From Leisingera methylohalidivorans DSM 14336 (GTDB taxonomy: Bacteria; Pseudomonadota; Alphaproteobacteria; Rhodobacterales; Rhodobacteraceae): a stretch of 64,000 nucleotides of DNA. The number at the start of each line of letters is the position of its first letter. Within the stretch, counting starts at the first letter, position 1. Both the position numbers and the translations under genes were made by a program. Under the pieces are notes generated by a model. That model saw only the letters and a list, made by a program, of their open reading frames with translations. It was not told the DNA's origin and made no database searches. The stretch is from contig NC_023135.1 of NCBI RefSeq assembly GCF_000511355.1, forward strand, positions 1,452,371-1,516,370, in the 5' to 3' direction. Below, piece by piece: positions 43,593-53,028 of the stretch.

Positions 43593-44066
43593 TCACCCGT
43601 TCTTCAAATGCCGCATCCGGTCCAATGCACCCTGGAGGATATAGGAGGCCGCGACGTGGTCGATAACCTCTGCGCGGCGTTTGCGTGTCGTATCTGCCTC
43701 AAGAAGCGCTTTTTCTGCCGCTACGGTGCTGAGACGCTCGTCCCAGAAACTGATTGGGAGATCAGTGAGCTGCCCCAGATTTCGGGCAAAGGCACGGGTG
43801 GATTGGCAGCGGGGGCCTTCGCTTCCATCCATGTTGCGCGGCAGGCCCAGCAGGATGCCGCTGATGTCGCGTGCCTGGGTGATCTCCAGGAGGCGGGCGG
43901 CGTCGGCTGAGAACTTCTTGCGCTTCACGGTTTCCAGCGGAGTCGCTACCGCGCCTATGCGGTCGGAAACGGCAACACCGATGGTCTTGGTGCCGAGATC
44001 CAGCCCGATCAGCGCGCTCATCGGCGGCAGGGCAGCGGCAAATTCTTCGAAAACGTCGTGGATCAT
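43593..44066 (-). CDS. ruvX: Holliday junction resolvase-like protein RuvX/YqgF
   Basis: A 157-residue RNase-H-fold nuclease. LIGLDLGTKTIGVAVSD (19-35) carries the first catalytic aspartate, GILLGLPRNMDGSEG is the second motif, DERLSTVAAEKAL holds the DERLST signature, and IDHVAASYIL the last acidic residue. The family acts in 16S rRNA 5'-end maturation and possibly recombination. It has about 18 extra residues before the usual start (MSALIGLDLG could be the true one). It overlaps the ccmI stop by four bases. Confidence 0.9.
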   Translation of the reverse strand: MIHDVFEEFAAALPPMSALIGLDLGTKTIGVAVSDRIGAVATPLETVKRKKFSADAARLLEITQARDISGILLGLPRNMDGSEGPRCQSTRAFARNLGQLTDLPISFWDERLSTVAAEKALLEADTTRKRRAEVIDHVAASYILQGALDRMRHLKNG

Positions 44067-45301
44067 TCTGCAATCCCTGTCTGGGCGGCGATGGTTTCCA
44101 ACAGCACCAGTGCGTCCTGGTCGGCGGCAAAGGCGCCGCGGGCTTCGTCATAGACGGTGCGGGCACGTGCGCTGTCGCCGAGCACCGAGAGGGCGCCGAT
44201 CAGCCGGGCCCATTCCTCTGCCGAGCCGCCTTCGGATGCGAGCCGGTCGGACAGGCGGGTGACCATGCCGCGGATCATCTCCTGCCGGTCTTCGGGGCTG
44301 AGCCCGCTGGCATCCGCCATATCTTCGACGCTGGGGCCGGGCAGGGCGGGGGCGATGCCGCCGCCGGGGGGGATCGGCTGGTATTCAACACCTGCGCGGA
44401 AGGCCATCTCCTCGATCTGGCCCTGGATGCCCTTGATCCAGGGGGCTTCCGCCGGGCCGTCACGCAGGGTTGCAGCCCATTCGCGGTAGGCGAGGTCCGG
44501 GCGGCCGATCTGACCCAGCATCAGGCCCCAGTAATAGCGGGCCGGCCCGTGTGCGGGATCAATAGCGCGTGCCTTTTGCAGGTCGGTCTGGGCCTCGGGA
44601 GAGACATAGCCGGCGGCAGCCATGATTTTCAGCTCGGCCAGCTCCGTGAAGTCGCGGGCGTTGACCTGGCCCTCCGCCAGCCGGATGTAGTTGGTCTTGG
44701 CGGCATAGGCGGCCTTGAAGTTGCCGAGGTTGGCCTCGTGCTGGGCCAGCAGGGCCTGGCCCTGGGCGTCGGTGTCGCGCTGGCCCGCGGTTTTGCGCAG
44801 CTGCTCCACCAGTTTAACGTAGCCTTCTTCAACCTGGGGCTTGGGCAGGGCGGGCACTTCGGCTTCAGCTTCGGATTGTGAAGGGCGGTTTTCGGCGCGT
44901 TCGCCCGCCATCTGGATACGGTCCTTCAAGCCCAGATCGCCATAACCGGGCGCACCCAGCTGCCAGTAAATGCCCAGGGTGCCGCCAGTGATCAGCAGCG
45001 CCGTGGCTGTTCCAGTGACCAGCGACAGGGTCCGGGGCTGCGAGCGGCCTGACTGCGCTTGTTGCATCTGCGCGTCGGCGGCCAGAATGCGGCGGGAAAT
45101 CTCAGTGCGGATCCGTTCGGCGTCGCCTGCGTTGATGACGCCGCGGGCAAGATCCCTGTCCACCTCCCGCAGTTGCTGGCGGTAGACGCGCAAGTCGTAG
45201 GCCGCGGCGGGTTCACCCGCAGTGCGGGCGCGAATAAGGATCATAGCCAGCAAAAAGGCTGCCGAGAACGCGATCAGGGCGGTGACTGTCCAGAAAATCA
45301 T
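44063..45301 (-). CDS. ccmI: cytochrome c biogenesis protein CcmI
   Basis: A 412-residue membrane protein that presents apocytochrome c to the haem ligase CcmF/H. Two N-terminal helices (about 3-24, TVTALIAFSAAFLLAMILI, and 94-113, LSLVTGTATALLITGGTLGIYW) flank a cytoplasmic loop with the YDLRVYRQQLREVDRDLARGVI motif (leucine-zipper-like). TPR-like repeats follow in the periplasmic part (about 165-300). The rest of the ccm genes are not adjacent. It overlaps ruvX by four bases, so they share a transcript. Confidence 0.88.
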   Translation of the reverse strand: MIFWTVTALIAFSAAFLLAMILIRARTAGEPAAAYDLRVYRQQLREVDRDLARGVINAGDAERIRTEISRRILAADAQMQQAQSGRSQPRTLSLVTGTATALLITGGTLGIYWQLGAPGYGDLGLKDRIQMAGERAENRPSQSEAEAEVPALPKPQVEEGYVKLVEQLRKTAGQRDTDAQGQALLAQHEANLGNFKAAYAAKTNYIRLAEGQVNARDFTELAELKIMAAAGYVSPEAQTDLQKARAIDPAHGPARYYWGLMLGQIGRPDLAYREWAATLRDGPAEAPWIKGIQGQIEEMAFRAGVEYQPIPPGGGIAPALPGPSVEDMADASGLSPEDRQEMIRGMVTRLSDRLASEGGSAEEWARLIGALSVLGDSARARTVYDEARGAFAADQDALVLLETIAAQTGIAE

Positions 45302-45499
45302 GCCGTCTCCGTGGTTTGGTGTTCATCTATATCCGGGGGCGGGCGAACAAAAGGGTCAAACTGCCGCGCCCGGACACCGCCTGTCGGAATGCGATCGCTG
45401 CATATGTCGCAATAGCGCAGAAAGGGGACGATAAACGGCACTGGTCTGCCATGCGTTTCAGGCATACCCGCTAGCAGACACGAACCATCGGATTCGCTT

Positions 45500-46744
45500 A
45501 TGAAACGCTATTCAGCTTTTGCCGTCGCGCGGGAAGCCCTGCGCTATCACACCGGATGGGAGCGCGCCTGGCGCTCGCCTGAACCCAAGCGCCATTACGA
45601 TGTTGTCATCGTCGGGGCTGGCGGGCATGGCCTTGCCACTGCCTATTACTTGGGCAAGAATTTCGGCATCACCAATGTCGCAATTATCGAGAAAGGCTGG
45701 CTGGGGGGCGGCAATACCGGCCGGAACACCACCATCATCCGCTCGAACTACCTGCAGGATCCGTCCGCTGCGATCTATGAAAAGGCGCGCAGCCTCTATG
45801 AGACGATGTCGCAGGATCTGAACTATAACGTGATGTTCAGCCCGCGCGGCGTGATCATGCTGGCCCAGACCGAGCATGAGATCCGCGGCTACAAGCGGAC
45901 GGCGCACGCCAACCTGCAGCAGGGCGTTCCGACCGAGTGGATCAGCCCGGAGCGGGTGAAGGAACTGGTGCCGATCATCAATCTGCACGGCCCCCGTTAC
46001 CCGGTTCTGGGCGGCTTGTGGCAGGAACGCGGCGGCACCGCCCGTCACGATGCGGTGGCCTGGGGCTATGCACGCGCCTGTTCCGACATGGGCATGGACA
46101 TCATCCAGAAATGCGAAGTCACCGGCGTGCGCACCGAGAACGGCCGCGCTGTAGGTGTCGACACCACCAAAGGCCCGATTGATTGCGACAAGCTGGGGAT
46201 GCTGGTTGCAGGCAATGCTTCGGTCCTTTCGGAAATGGCGGGTTTCCGTCTGCCGATGGAATCCGTAGCCCTGCAGGCGATGGTTTCCGAGCCGATCAAA
46301 CCCTGCATGGATGTGGTTGTGATGGCCAACACCGTGCACGGTTATATGTCCCAGTCCGATAAGGGCGAGATGGTCATTGGCGGCGGAACCGACGGGTTCA
46401 ACAACTACACCCAGCGCGGCTCGTTCCACCATATCGAGGAAACCGTGCGCGCACTGGTCGAAACCTTCCCGATGGTCAGCCGTCTGAAGATGCTGCGCCA
46501 GTGGGGCGGGATTGTGGATGTGACCGGCGACCGCTCACCCATTATCTCGAAAACCCCGGTGCAGAACTGCTTTGTCAACTGCGGCTGGGGCACCGGCGGC
46601 TTCAAGTCGATCCCGGGCTCGGGCTGGGCAATGGCGGAACTGATGGCCACCGGCCATTCGCCGCTGACCGAGGAGTTCTCGATGATGCGCTTCAAGGAAG
46701 GCAAGTTCATCGACGAGAGCGTCGCTGCCGGTGTGGCGCACTAA
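45500..46744 (+). CDS. soxB: sarcosine oxidase subunit beta
   Basis: A 414-residue flavin subunit of heterotetrameric sarcosine oxidase, which turns sarcosine plus tetrahydrofolate into glycine, methylene-THF and H2O2. The FAD site is VVIVGAGGHGLATAYYLGKNFG, followed by GNTGRNTTIIRSNY. His183 (GGTARHDAVAWGYA) is the probable covalent FMN anchor. WGGIVDVTGDRSP is typical. It is first of soxB-D-A-G, all plus-strand. Length is normal. Confidence 0.95.
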   Translation: MKRYSAFAVAREALRYHTGWERAWRSPEPKRHYDVVIVGAGGHGLATAYYLGKNFGITNVAIIEKGWLGGGNTGRNTTIIRSNYLQDPSAAIYEKARSLYETMSQDLNYNVMFSPRGVIMLAQTEHEIRGYKRTAHANLQQGVPTEWISPERVKELVPIINLHGPRYPVLGGLWQERGGTARHDAVAWGYARACSDMGMDIIQKCEVTGVRTENGRAVGVDTTKGPIDCDKLGMLVAGNASVLSEMAGFRLPMESVALQAMVSEPIKPCMDVVVMANTVHGYMSQSDKGEMVIGGGTDGFNNYTQRGSFHHIEETVRALVETFPMVSRLKMLRQWGGIVDVTGDRSPIISKTPVQNCFVNCGWGTGGFKSIPGSGWAMAELMATGHSPLTEEFSMMRFKEGKFIDESVAAGVAH

Positions 46745-46777
46745 CGCTGCAAAATTCAATTTTACGGAGCAAGCACC

Positions 46778-47119
46778 ATGCTGATCCTTGAATGCCCCTA
46801 TTGCGGCGTCAAAGCCGAAGAAACCGAACTGGCCGCGGGCGGTGAAGCGCATCTGAAGCGCTTTGGCCCCGGCTCCTCGGATGATGAGTTTCATGACTAC
46901 CTGTTCATGCGCGAAAACCCCAAAGGCGTGCATTTTGAACGCTGGCGCCATGCCAATGGCTGCGGAAAGTGGTTCCACGCTGCCCGCTGCACCATGACGC
47001 TGGAGGTCTTTGGCACCTACACTGCCCAGACCAGCGTGCCGACGCAGGAGATCATGGACAAGATCACTGCCAAACGCCCGGGCTGGACCTGGCGCGAATT
47101 CTCGGACGGTCAGAAATGA
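46778..47119 (+). CDS. soxD: sarcosine oxidase subunit delta
   Basis: A 113-residue zinc-binding subunit. CPYCGVKAEETEL (Cys6, Cys9) with HANGCGKWFHAARC later gives the zinc ligands. It stabilises the alpha/beta assembly. The ribosome site is ACGGAGCAAGCACC. It lies between soxB (33-base gap) and soxA. Confidence 0.94.
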   Translation: MLILECPYCGVKAEETELAAGGEAHLKRFGPGSSDDEFHDYLFMRENPKGVHFERWRHANGCGKWFHAARCTMTLEVFGTYTAQTSVPTQEIMDKITAKRPGWTWREFSDGQK

Positions 47120-47168
47120 TCCGCCGCCTGACTGAAACACCTGCTTTTCCTTTGAAAGGTCTGCGCAC

Positions 47169-50100
47169 ATGAGCACGCGTCTTGCCAAGCACGGCCGGCT
47201 GATCGACCGCTCCAAACAGATCGCCTTCACTTTCAATGGCAAATCCATGAAGGGATTTGCCGGCGATACCCTGGCCTCCGCTCTTTTGGCTAACGGCCAG
47301 GTGATGATGGGCCGCTCGTTCAAATACCACCGCCCCCGTGGTGTTGTTGCATCCGGTTCGGAAGAGCCCAATGCGCTGATGCAGTTGGGAACCGGTGACC
47401 GTTACGAGCCGAACCAGCGCGCCACCACCACCGAGCTGTTTTCGGGACTGTCGGCAAATTCGCAGAACCATTGGCCGAGCCTTGAGTTCGACGTGCTGTC
47501 GATCAACAACAAGCTGAGCCGGTTCCTGACCGCCGGCTTCTATTACAAGATGTTCATCCACCCGCGCCCGCTGTGGAAGCACGTCTATGAGCCGATCATC
47601 CGGAAGTCCGCAGGTCTGGGCGCAGCCCCCGACAAGGAACTGAAAGACGCTGACACCTACGAGCACTTCTACTTCTTTGCGGATGTGCTGGTCATCGGCG
47701 GCGGCGTTGCCGGCCTGCAGGCGGCCAAGGCGGCAGCGGCCACCGGCGCCAAGGTTCTGGTGATTGAGCAGAACAACCATTGGGGCGGCCGCGCTCCGGT
47801 TGATGGTGGCACCATCGACGGTGAAACCCCTGATGCCTGGATCGCCAAGACCCTGGCTGAGCTGGAAGCGATGGATAATGTCACCCTGCGCGACCGTTGC
47901 ATGGGTTCAGGCGTCTATGACCACGGCTATGCCCTGGGCTATGAGCGCCTGACCGACCACGCGCCGGGCCAGGGCGGTCCCCGCCACCGCCTGTGGCGGG
48001 TCCGCGCCAGCCAGATCATCACCGCAACCGGTGCCATTGAACGGCCGCTGTCCTTTGCGGGCAACGACGTGCCGGGCGTGATGCTGGCCGGTTCGATGCG
48101 CGACTATGTGGTGAACTGGGGGGTGAACCCGGGCCAGAAGGTTGTGGTTGCCACCAACAACGACGACGCCTACCGCACCGCACTGGTGCTGCATGAGGCC
48201 GGGGTCGAAGTGGTGCGTGTGGTCGACACCCGCGAAACCGGCGGCGGCGCGCTGATGGAAGCCGTTCGCGAAAAGGGTATCCGGGTCGAATTGGGCCGTG
48301 CCATCGCCAAGGTGAAGGACGGCAAATGCGTGACCCAGGTCTCCATCTGCGCCCAGAACGGTGAAGGCGGCGCCCGTGAAGAGGTCGAAGCAGACGCGGT
48401 TGCCATGTCCGGCGGCTGGTCACCGGTGGTCCACCTGTGGTCCCACTGCGGCGGCAAGCTGATCTGGGATGAGAAGAACGCAAACTTCCGCCCCGACGCC
48501 TCCCGCCCGCCTCTGGGTGACAGCGGTCAGGGATTTGTGGTGCCGGCTGGTGCCGCGAACGGCGAATTCGGCCTGGGTGCGCTGCTGGAAGACGCTGCAG
48601 CTGCCGGTGCCAAAGCGGCAGAAGCTGCCGGCTTCCCGGCAAAATCCGTGGCGGCTGCCAAGGGTGTGTCCGAAGAAGAAGCTCAGATGGAAGCGGTCTG
48701 GCTGATGCCGGCCAAGGCGGACATCAAACTGCGCATGAAGTCCTGGCTTGACTACCAGAACGACGTGAAAGTCTCCGACGTGCAGCTGGCTGCGCGCGAA
48801 GGCTACGAAAGCGTAGAGCACACCAAGCGTTACACCACGCTGGGCATGGCTACCGACCAGGGCAAACTGTCCAACATCAACGGTCTGGCGATCCTTGCGG
48901 ACTCGCTGAACTCGGAAATTCCGTCGGTTGGCACCACCACCTTCCGTCCTCCGTACCACCCGATCTCCATCGGTGCGATCGCTGGCGAGGCTCGGGCTGA
49001 AATCTTCCAGCCGGTGCGCAAGACGCCGATCTATGACTGGATGGACAAGAACGGTGCGGATTGGGAACCGGTTGGCCAGTGGCGCCGCCCGTTTGCCATC
49101 ACCCAACCGGGTGAGGACCGTCATGCCGCGGTGAACCGCGAGGTGAAAAATACCCGCGAAAACCTCGGCCTGCTGGACGCCTCGACCCTGGGCAAGCTGA
49201 TTGTCAAAGGGCCGGACGCAGGCAAGTTCCTGGACATGCTCTATACCAACATGATGTCCACGCTGAAGGTCGGCAAATGCCGCTATGGCCTGATGTGCTC
49301 GGAAAACGGCTTCCTGATCGACGACGGCGTTGTTGCCCGCATCGACGAGGACACGTTCCTTTGCCACACCACCACCGGCGGTGCCGAAAGCATCCATGGC
49401 CACATGGAAGAATGGCTGCAGACCGAATGGTGGGACATGAAGGTCTATGTTGCCAACGTGACTGAGCAGTACGCCCAGGTTGCCGTGGTCGGCCCCAATG
49501 CGCGCAAGGTGCTGGAGAAACTGAACGCGCAGGCTGGCGGGGGCATGGATCTGTCGAAAGAGGCGCTGCCGTTCATGGAATGGCGTGAGGGGCAGATCGG
49601 CGGCTTTGATGCCCGTGCTTTCCGGATCTCCTTCTCGGGCGAGCTGTCCTACGAGATCGCGGTTGCGGCTTCCGAAGGCCAGGCGTTCTGGGATGCGCTG
49701 ATGGAAGCGGGCAAGGAATTCGGCGTTATGCCGTACGGCACCGAGACCCTGCACATCCTGCGGGCCGAAAAGGGCTTCATCATGATCGGCGACGAGACCG
49801 ATGGCACCGTGATCCCGCAGGATCTGGGACTGCATTGGGCGATCTCCAAGAAGAAGGAAGACTTCCTTGGCAAGCGCGCCCAGCAGCGCAACCACATGGC
49901 GGACCCGGACCGCTGGCAGCTGGTCGGCCTGGAGACAGTGGACGGATCGGTGCTGCCGGACGGCGCCTATGCATTGGGTGAAGGTGTTAATGCTAACGGC
50001 CAACGCAACATGATCGGCCGGGTGACCTCAACCTACTATTCCGCGACCTTGGGGCGCGGCATCGCAATGGGACTGATCAAGCACGGTCCAAAGCGGATGG

Positions 50101-50201
50101 GCGAAGTGGTTGAATTCCCGGGCACTGACGGCAAGACCTACAAGGCCAAGATCGTTGATCCGGTCTTCTATGACAAGGAAGGGGAGAAGCAGAATGTCTA
50201 A
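47169..50201 (+). CDS. soxA: sarcosine oxidase subunit alpha
   Basis: A 1010-residue subunit. The N-terminal part (about 15-100) has FTFNGKSMKGFAGDTLASALLANG and FKYHRPRG, a ferredoxin-like fold without cysteines. A Rossmann NAD-binding domain follows (VLVIGGGVAGLQAAKAAAATGAKVLVIEQ, about 176-204). The C-terminal 400 residues form a GcvT-like folate-binding domain (from RRPFAITQPGEDRHAAVNREV, about 650). It binds NAD and tetrahydrofolate and shares FMN with beta. The ATG overlaps no other gene; soxG starts inside its last codons. Confidence 0.95.
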   Translation: MSTRLAKHGRLIDRSKQIAFTFNGKSMKGFAGDTLASALLANGQVMMGRSFKYHRPRGVVASGSEEPNALMQLGTGDRYEPNQRATTTELFSGLSANSQNHWPSLEFDVLSINNKLSRFLTAGFYYKMFIHPRPLWKHVYEPIIRKSAGLGAAPDKELKDADTYEHFYFFADVLVIGGGVAGLQAAKAAAATGAKVLVIEQNNHWGGRAPVDGGTIDGETPDAWIAKTLAELEAMDNVTLRDRCMGSGVYDHGYALGYERLTDHAPGQGGPRHRLWRVRASQIITATGAIERPLSFAGNDVPGVMLAGSMRDYVVNWGVNPGQKVVVATNNDDAYRTALVLHEAGVEVVRVVDTRETGGGALMEAVREKGIRVELGRAIAKVKDGKCVTQVSICAQNGEGGAREEVEADAVAMSGGWSPVVHLWSHCGGKLIWDEKNANFRPDASRPPLGDSGQGFVVPAGAANGEFGLGALLEDAAAAGAKAAEAAGFPAKSVAAAKGVSEEEAQMEAVWLMPAKADIKLRMKSWLDYQNDVKVSDVQLAAREGYESVEHTKRYTTLGMATDQGKLSNINGLAILADSLNSEIPSVGTTTFRPPYHPISIGAIAGEARAEIFQPVRKTPIYDWMDKNGADWEPVGQWRRPFAITQPGEDRHAAVNREVKNTRENLGLLDASTLGKLIVKGPDAGKFLDMLYTNMMSTLKVGKCRYGLMCSENGFLIDDGVVARIDEDTFLCHTTTGGAESIHGHMEEWLQTEWWDMKVYVANVTEQYAQVAVVGPNARKVLEKLNAQAGGGMDLSKEALPFMEWREGQIGGFDARAFRISFSGELSYEIAVAASEGQAFWDALMEAGKEFGVMPYGTETLHILRAEKGFIMIGDETDGTVIPQDLGLHWAISKKKEDFLGKRAQQRNHMADPDRWQLVGLETVDGSVLPDGAYALGEGVNANGQRNMIGRVTSTYYSATLGRGIAMGLIKHGPKRMGEVVEFPGTDGKTYKAKIVDPVFYDKEGEKQNV

Positions 50202-50760
50202 GGCTGTTTCCGTACTGAACGGCGCGCATTTCTCCGGCCTGGCCAAGGTCGAGGACGCGGGCCTGCAGGGGATGATCACCCTGCGTGGCGATCTGGGGTC
50301 TTCCGCGCTGAAGGCGGCTGTCAAAGCCGCCACCGGCGCCGAGGTTCCGGACCAGGGCAGCATCTTGGTTGCCGAAAGCGGCGCCGCTGCCTGGATGTCG
50401 CCGGATGAGCTGCTGCTGCTGGTGCCCTATGAGGATGCAGTCGCCAAAACCGCGGAAGTGACCGCGGCACTGGCCGGCGAGCATGCGCTTGCGGTGAACG
50501 TCTCTGACGCCCGTGCCTTCTTCCGTGTTTCGGGTGAAGGTGCGCGCGAGGTGCTGGGCAAAGTAAGCCCGGTGGACTTTGACGCGGCGGCCTTTAAGGC
50601 AGGCCAGTTCCGCCGCTCGCGCTTGGCGCAAGTGGCAGGCGCTTTCTGGTTGCACGAAGACGGCAGTTTTTACATCGTCTGCTTCCGCTCTGTTGGCGAA
50701 TATGTGTTTAAACTTCTGAGCACAGCGGCACATCCACAAAGTAAAGTGGGTGTTTACTAA
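50194..50760 (+). CDS. soxG: sarcosine oxidase subunit gamma
   Basis: A 188-residue subunit related to GcvT domains. SPDELLLLVPY, VNVSDARAFFRVSGEGAREVLGKVSPVDFD and FKAGQFRRSRLAQVAGAFWL are the family stretches. The ATG lies eight bases inside soxA (AAGGGGAGAAGCAGA upstream). It ends the sox operon; a terminator follows. The folD/purU/glyA genes that often follow are not here. Confidence 0.93.
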   Translation: MSKAVSVLNGAHFSGLAKVEDAGLQGMITLRGDLGSSALKAAVKAATGAEVPDQGSILVAESGAAAWMSPDELLLLVPYEDAVAKTAEVTAALAGEHALAVNVSDARAFFRVSGEGAREVLGKVSPVDFDAAAFKAGQFRRSRLAQVAGAFWLHEDGSFYIVCFRSVGEYVFKLLSTAAHPQSKVGVY

Positions 50761-50804
50761 AATTTTAACTCGCTTTCTGCTTGTGACGCTATGATGCGTC
50801 ATTT

Positions 50805-50841
50805 ACGGTGCCTTGGAGACCTTCCAGGGCACCGTTTTTTT
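50805..50841 (+). terminator. terminator after the sox operon
   Basis: ACGGTGCC and GGGCACCGT arms with TTGGA/TTCCA inside, then seven T residues. A strong rho-independent signal closing soxBDAG. Confidence 0.85.
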
Positions 50842-50952
50842 GCACTTGAGCACCCATGGAATCGTTCCTTAGAACTGATTGCAATTGGTTGAATTTAAAG
50901 CCTTTTCACGGTGGATGGGGCGGCTGTTTAAAAAAGTTTCAGGGAGCGGCAT

Positions 50953-51387
50953 ATGAGCGTGCCTGCATGCGGAATTCTAGCACTGGTTTTTACGTTATCC
51001 GGGGCGGGCGCCTTGGCGGAAGACAGCTTTCAATGCAACCTGAAACCGATCTCCCGCGCATCATGGATACCTAGTCGTATCAACGTGCGATTTTCTGATG
51101 ACTTCACGACTGCAATGGTCACCGATGCGGCGTTTGGGGTGTCTGTATCAGCCAAGGTTTCGCAGCGCAGCGCGACAACCTATGCGCTTAGCTGGTCGTT
51201 GCCTGTGCTGACGAACAGCGGACGGGCAAAGCCGCGCTTCCGGGCCGCGCTGAACACTGCAAACCTGAAGATGAGCATTCAATCAATCCGCGCCGGCAGC
51301 ACAATGCAGCCGCCGCGCGGTTGGGGGACATGCCGCAGGGAGGCGTCTTTGTCACTGTTGGCCCAGAACCGCGTCGGGTGGAACTAG
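50953..51387 (+). CDS. small secreted protein of unknown function (possible 3' frameshift)
   Basis: A 144-residue protein with a signal peptide (MSVPACGILALVFTLSGAGALAE) and a mature part with DSFQCNLKPISRASWIPSRINVRFSDDF and TTYALSWSLP. The ribosome site is AGGGAGCGGCAT. Near 51310 another frame continues as ARLGDMPQGGVFVTVGPEPRR, then ELGACQILKGAM and stop at 51416-51418; that ending looks more natural, with a cysteine to pair with the first one, so one base may be inserted or deleted. A damaged tandem relative follows at 51506. Confidence 0.6.
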   Translation: MSVPACGILALVFTLSGAGALAEDSFQCNLKPISRASWIPSRINVRFSDDFTTAMVTDAAFGVSVSAKVSQRSATTYALSWSLPVLTNSGRAKPRFRAALNTANLKMSIQSIRAGSTMQPPRGWGTCRREASLSLLAQNRVGWN

Positions 51388-51505
51388 GCGCCTGCCAGAT
51401 CCTGAAAGGGGCAATGTAATGTTTGCGGTGCATCCATTGATTGCAATCGCATCGGTACTGGCGTGCTTGAATCACATGCGCGGCATGCAGAATGGTACAA
51501 CCTGA

Positions 51506-51850
51506 ATGAAACGATTGCTGCTGGCTGCGCCCATTCTGCTGGCAACCTCGTCCGCCGCAGCGGCGGAAGGAAGAAGCATTACCTCGTAGGGCTGCGGAAA
51601 AAAGGTTTCACCAGCAATGGCTGGATAGCACCGCGAGTATTTGTCTTGGGGAATGCGCAGTCACGAACGGCGATGATCAACGACGGTCATATCCACACGC
51701 TAGCAGGCTGACTTGTCCCGGCAACTGTCGAAAAAAAACTGAGACTTCCTATACTTTAGGGTGGAGTCTTAGCGGTATTCCTGTCGGCAACGCCCGGACC
51801 AAAGCTGCCGTGATTGATATGAAGCAAAACACAGTCGATCCGGGGTGCTG
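51506..51850 (+). pseudogene. dead tandem paralogue of the small secreted protein
   Basis: ATG at 51506 gives a fine signal peptide MKRLLLAAPILLATSSAAAA, then a TAG after SITS at 51587-51589. In another frame GWIAPRVFVLGNAQSRTAMINDG aligns with SWIPSRINVRFSDDFTTAMVTDA of the gene upstream. Further on, SYTLGWSLSGIPVGNARTKA aligns with TYALSWSLPVLTNSGRAKPR. Frameshifts and stops prevent expression. Order and similarity show a tandem duplication followed by decay. Confidence 0.65.
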
Positions 51851-51919
51851 TCAACGGACACGACAATGAGCTACTCTCTGATCTTTGGATAATTTACGGC
51901 GTAACTTAAGATACTCTCT

Positions 51920-52830
51920 GTACCTGCTGACCGGATTGGGTTTTGCCTGTTCTCAGCCAATAGACCACGACTGGGGGGCAAGACCTTCTGGGGGTGCCAG
52001 TCCATGATCGCGGCCAGATAGAGAAACCCGTGTCACTTCGGCAAATAAGTTATGGCAGCCGCCCAAGCCTGGTCCGGGCGGCCTACCCGCTGACCACGTA
52101 GCCAATACGGGTAAGCCTTGTGGCTCTTCTCCGCCTTGCTGGTGTTGGGCATCTGGTAGATCGGCATTAGGCCCATCAGCCGCATAAGGCGCCGGATACG
52201 CTACTCATTGACCAATTGATCTTCATTACGCAGATGCCAGGTCTTCTGCCGCATGCCATAGAACGCCGTTTTAAAAACCTGTTTGTCGATCACGCGCATC
52301 AGATCGAGGTTCATTTCGTTTTTCCCCTTGGGCTCATAGCAAAATGAGGACCGCGGGATCGACAGCAAAGCGCATTGTTTGTCCACTGATAGACCATGCA
52401 GGTTTGGCTCAATCGTCTTTCGCCTCACTTGCCGGTCCAGGGATTGAGCTTTCTGGCCAAAAAACCGTTGGCGACGGCATTCGCCCATTGTCCTCGGACC
52501 AATGGCGGACAAAGGCTCAATCCCCGATCTTCGGGTGCAGGTCCTTGACCTGTTCTTCGTCAACTTCCGGCGTCTTTCGGCCAGCACGCCCGAACACTCC
52601 CGATGCACCTGCAAGCAAAGGCCGTTTCCATTGGTGGATCATCGCTGGATGAACGCCGAACAGATTGGCCAGATCGCAGACCGTCTGCTCGCCCTTCAAC
52701 GCTTCCAACGCGACCTTAGTGTTGAAAGCTGGGTGATGTAGCTTCCGTTCTGGCATCACTGATTTCCTTCGTGTTGAGGATCAGCTGACTGCAAATCGCA
52801 GCTTAGGTCAGTGTCCGAATTTCGGGGGGA
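51920..52830 (-). mobile_element. IS3-family element remnant with internal deletion
   Basis: Minus strand. OrfA (52517-52759, MMPERKLHHPAFNTKVALEALKGEQTV, FGVHPAMIHQWK) has the IS3 helix-turn-helix. OrfB starts with PNLHGLSVDKQCALLSIPRSSFCYEPKG, then RVIDKQVFKTAFYGMRQ, a stop, RIRRLMRLMGLMPIYQMPNTSKAEK and DITYLP-like AAAITYLPKXHGFLYLAAIMDWH. It then jumps directly to the C-terminal VVYWLRTGKTQSGQQVQRVS. Most of the DDE domain is deleted. The right boundary is near 52811-52830 (TGTCCGAATTTCGGGGG). Confidence 0.8.
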
Positions 52831-53028
52831 ACTCACAACGCGCCGCGCGGCAGCAATAAATGTATAGTTAGGAGAGACTGAGGTCAGCATCGCGCCAGCC
52901 GGAACGGTCAGGGACAGCTTTTGTACGCATAAACCTTGCAGGGAAATGGGGCCTTGGCACTTGACCTGAAACCCGCCGCACAGCATGTATCTGATCAGGA
53001 ACGTAATCTTATTTTACAGGGGGCCCAA

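Noticed and set aside
48420..50003. 527-codon minus-strand open frame opposite soxA
   Set aside because: soxA is unambiguous on the plus strand; the antisense frame has no ribosome site or family signature.
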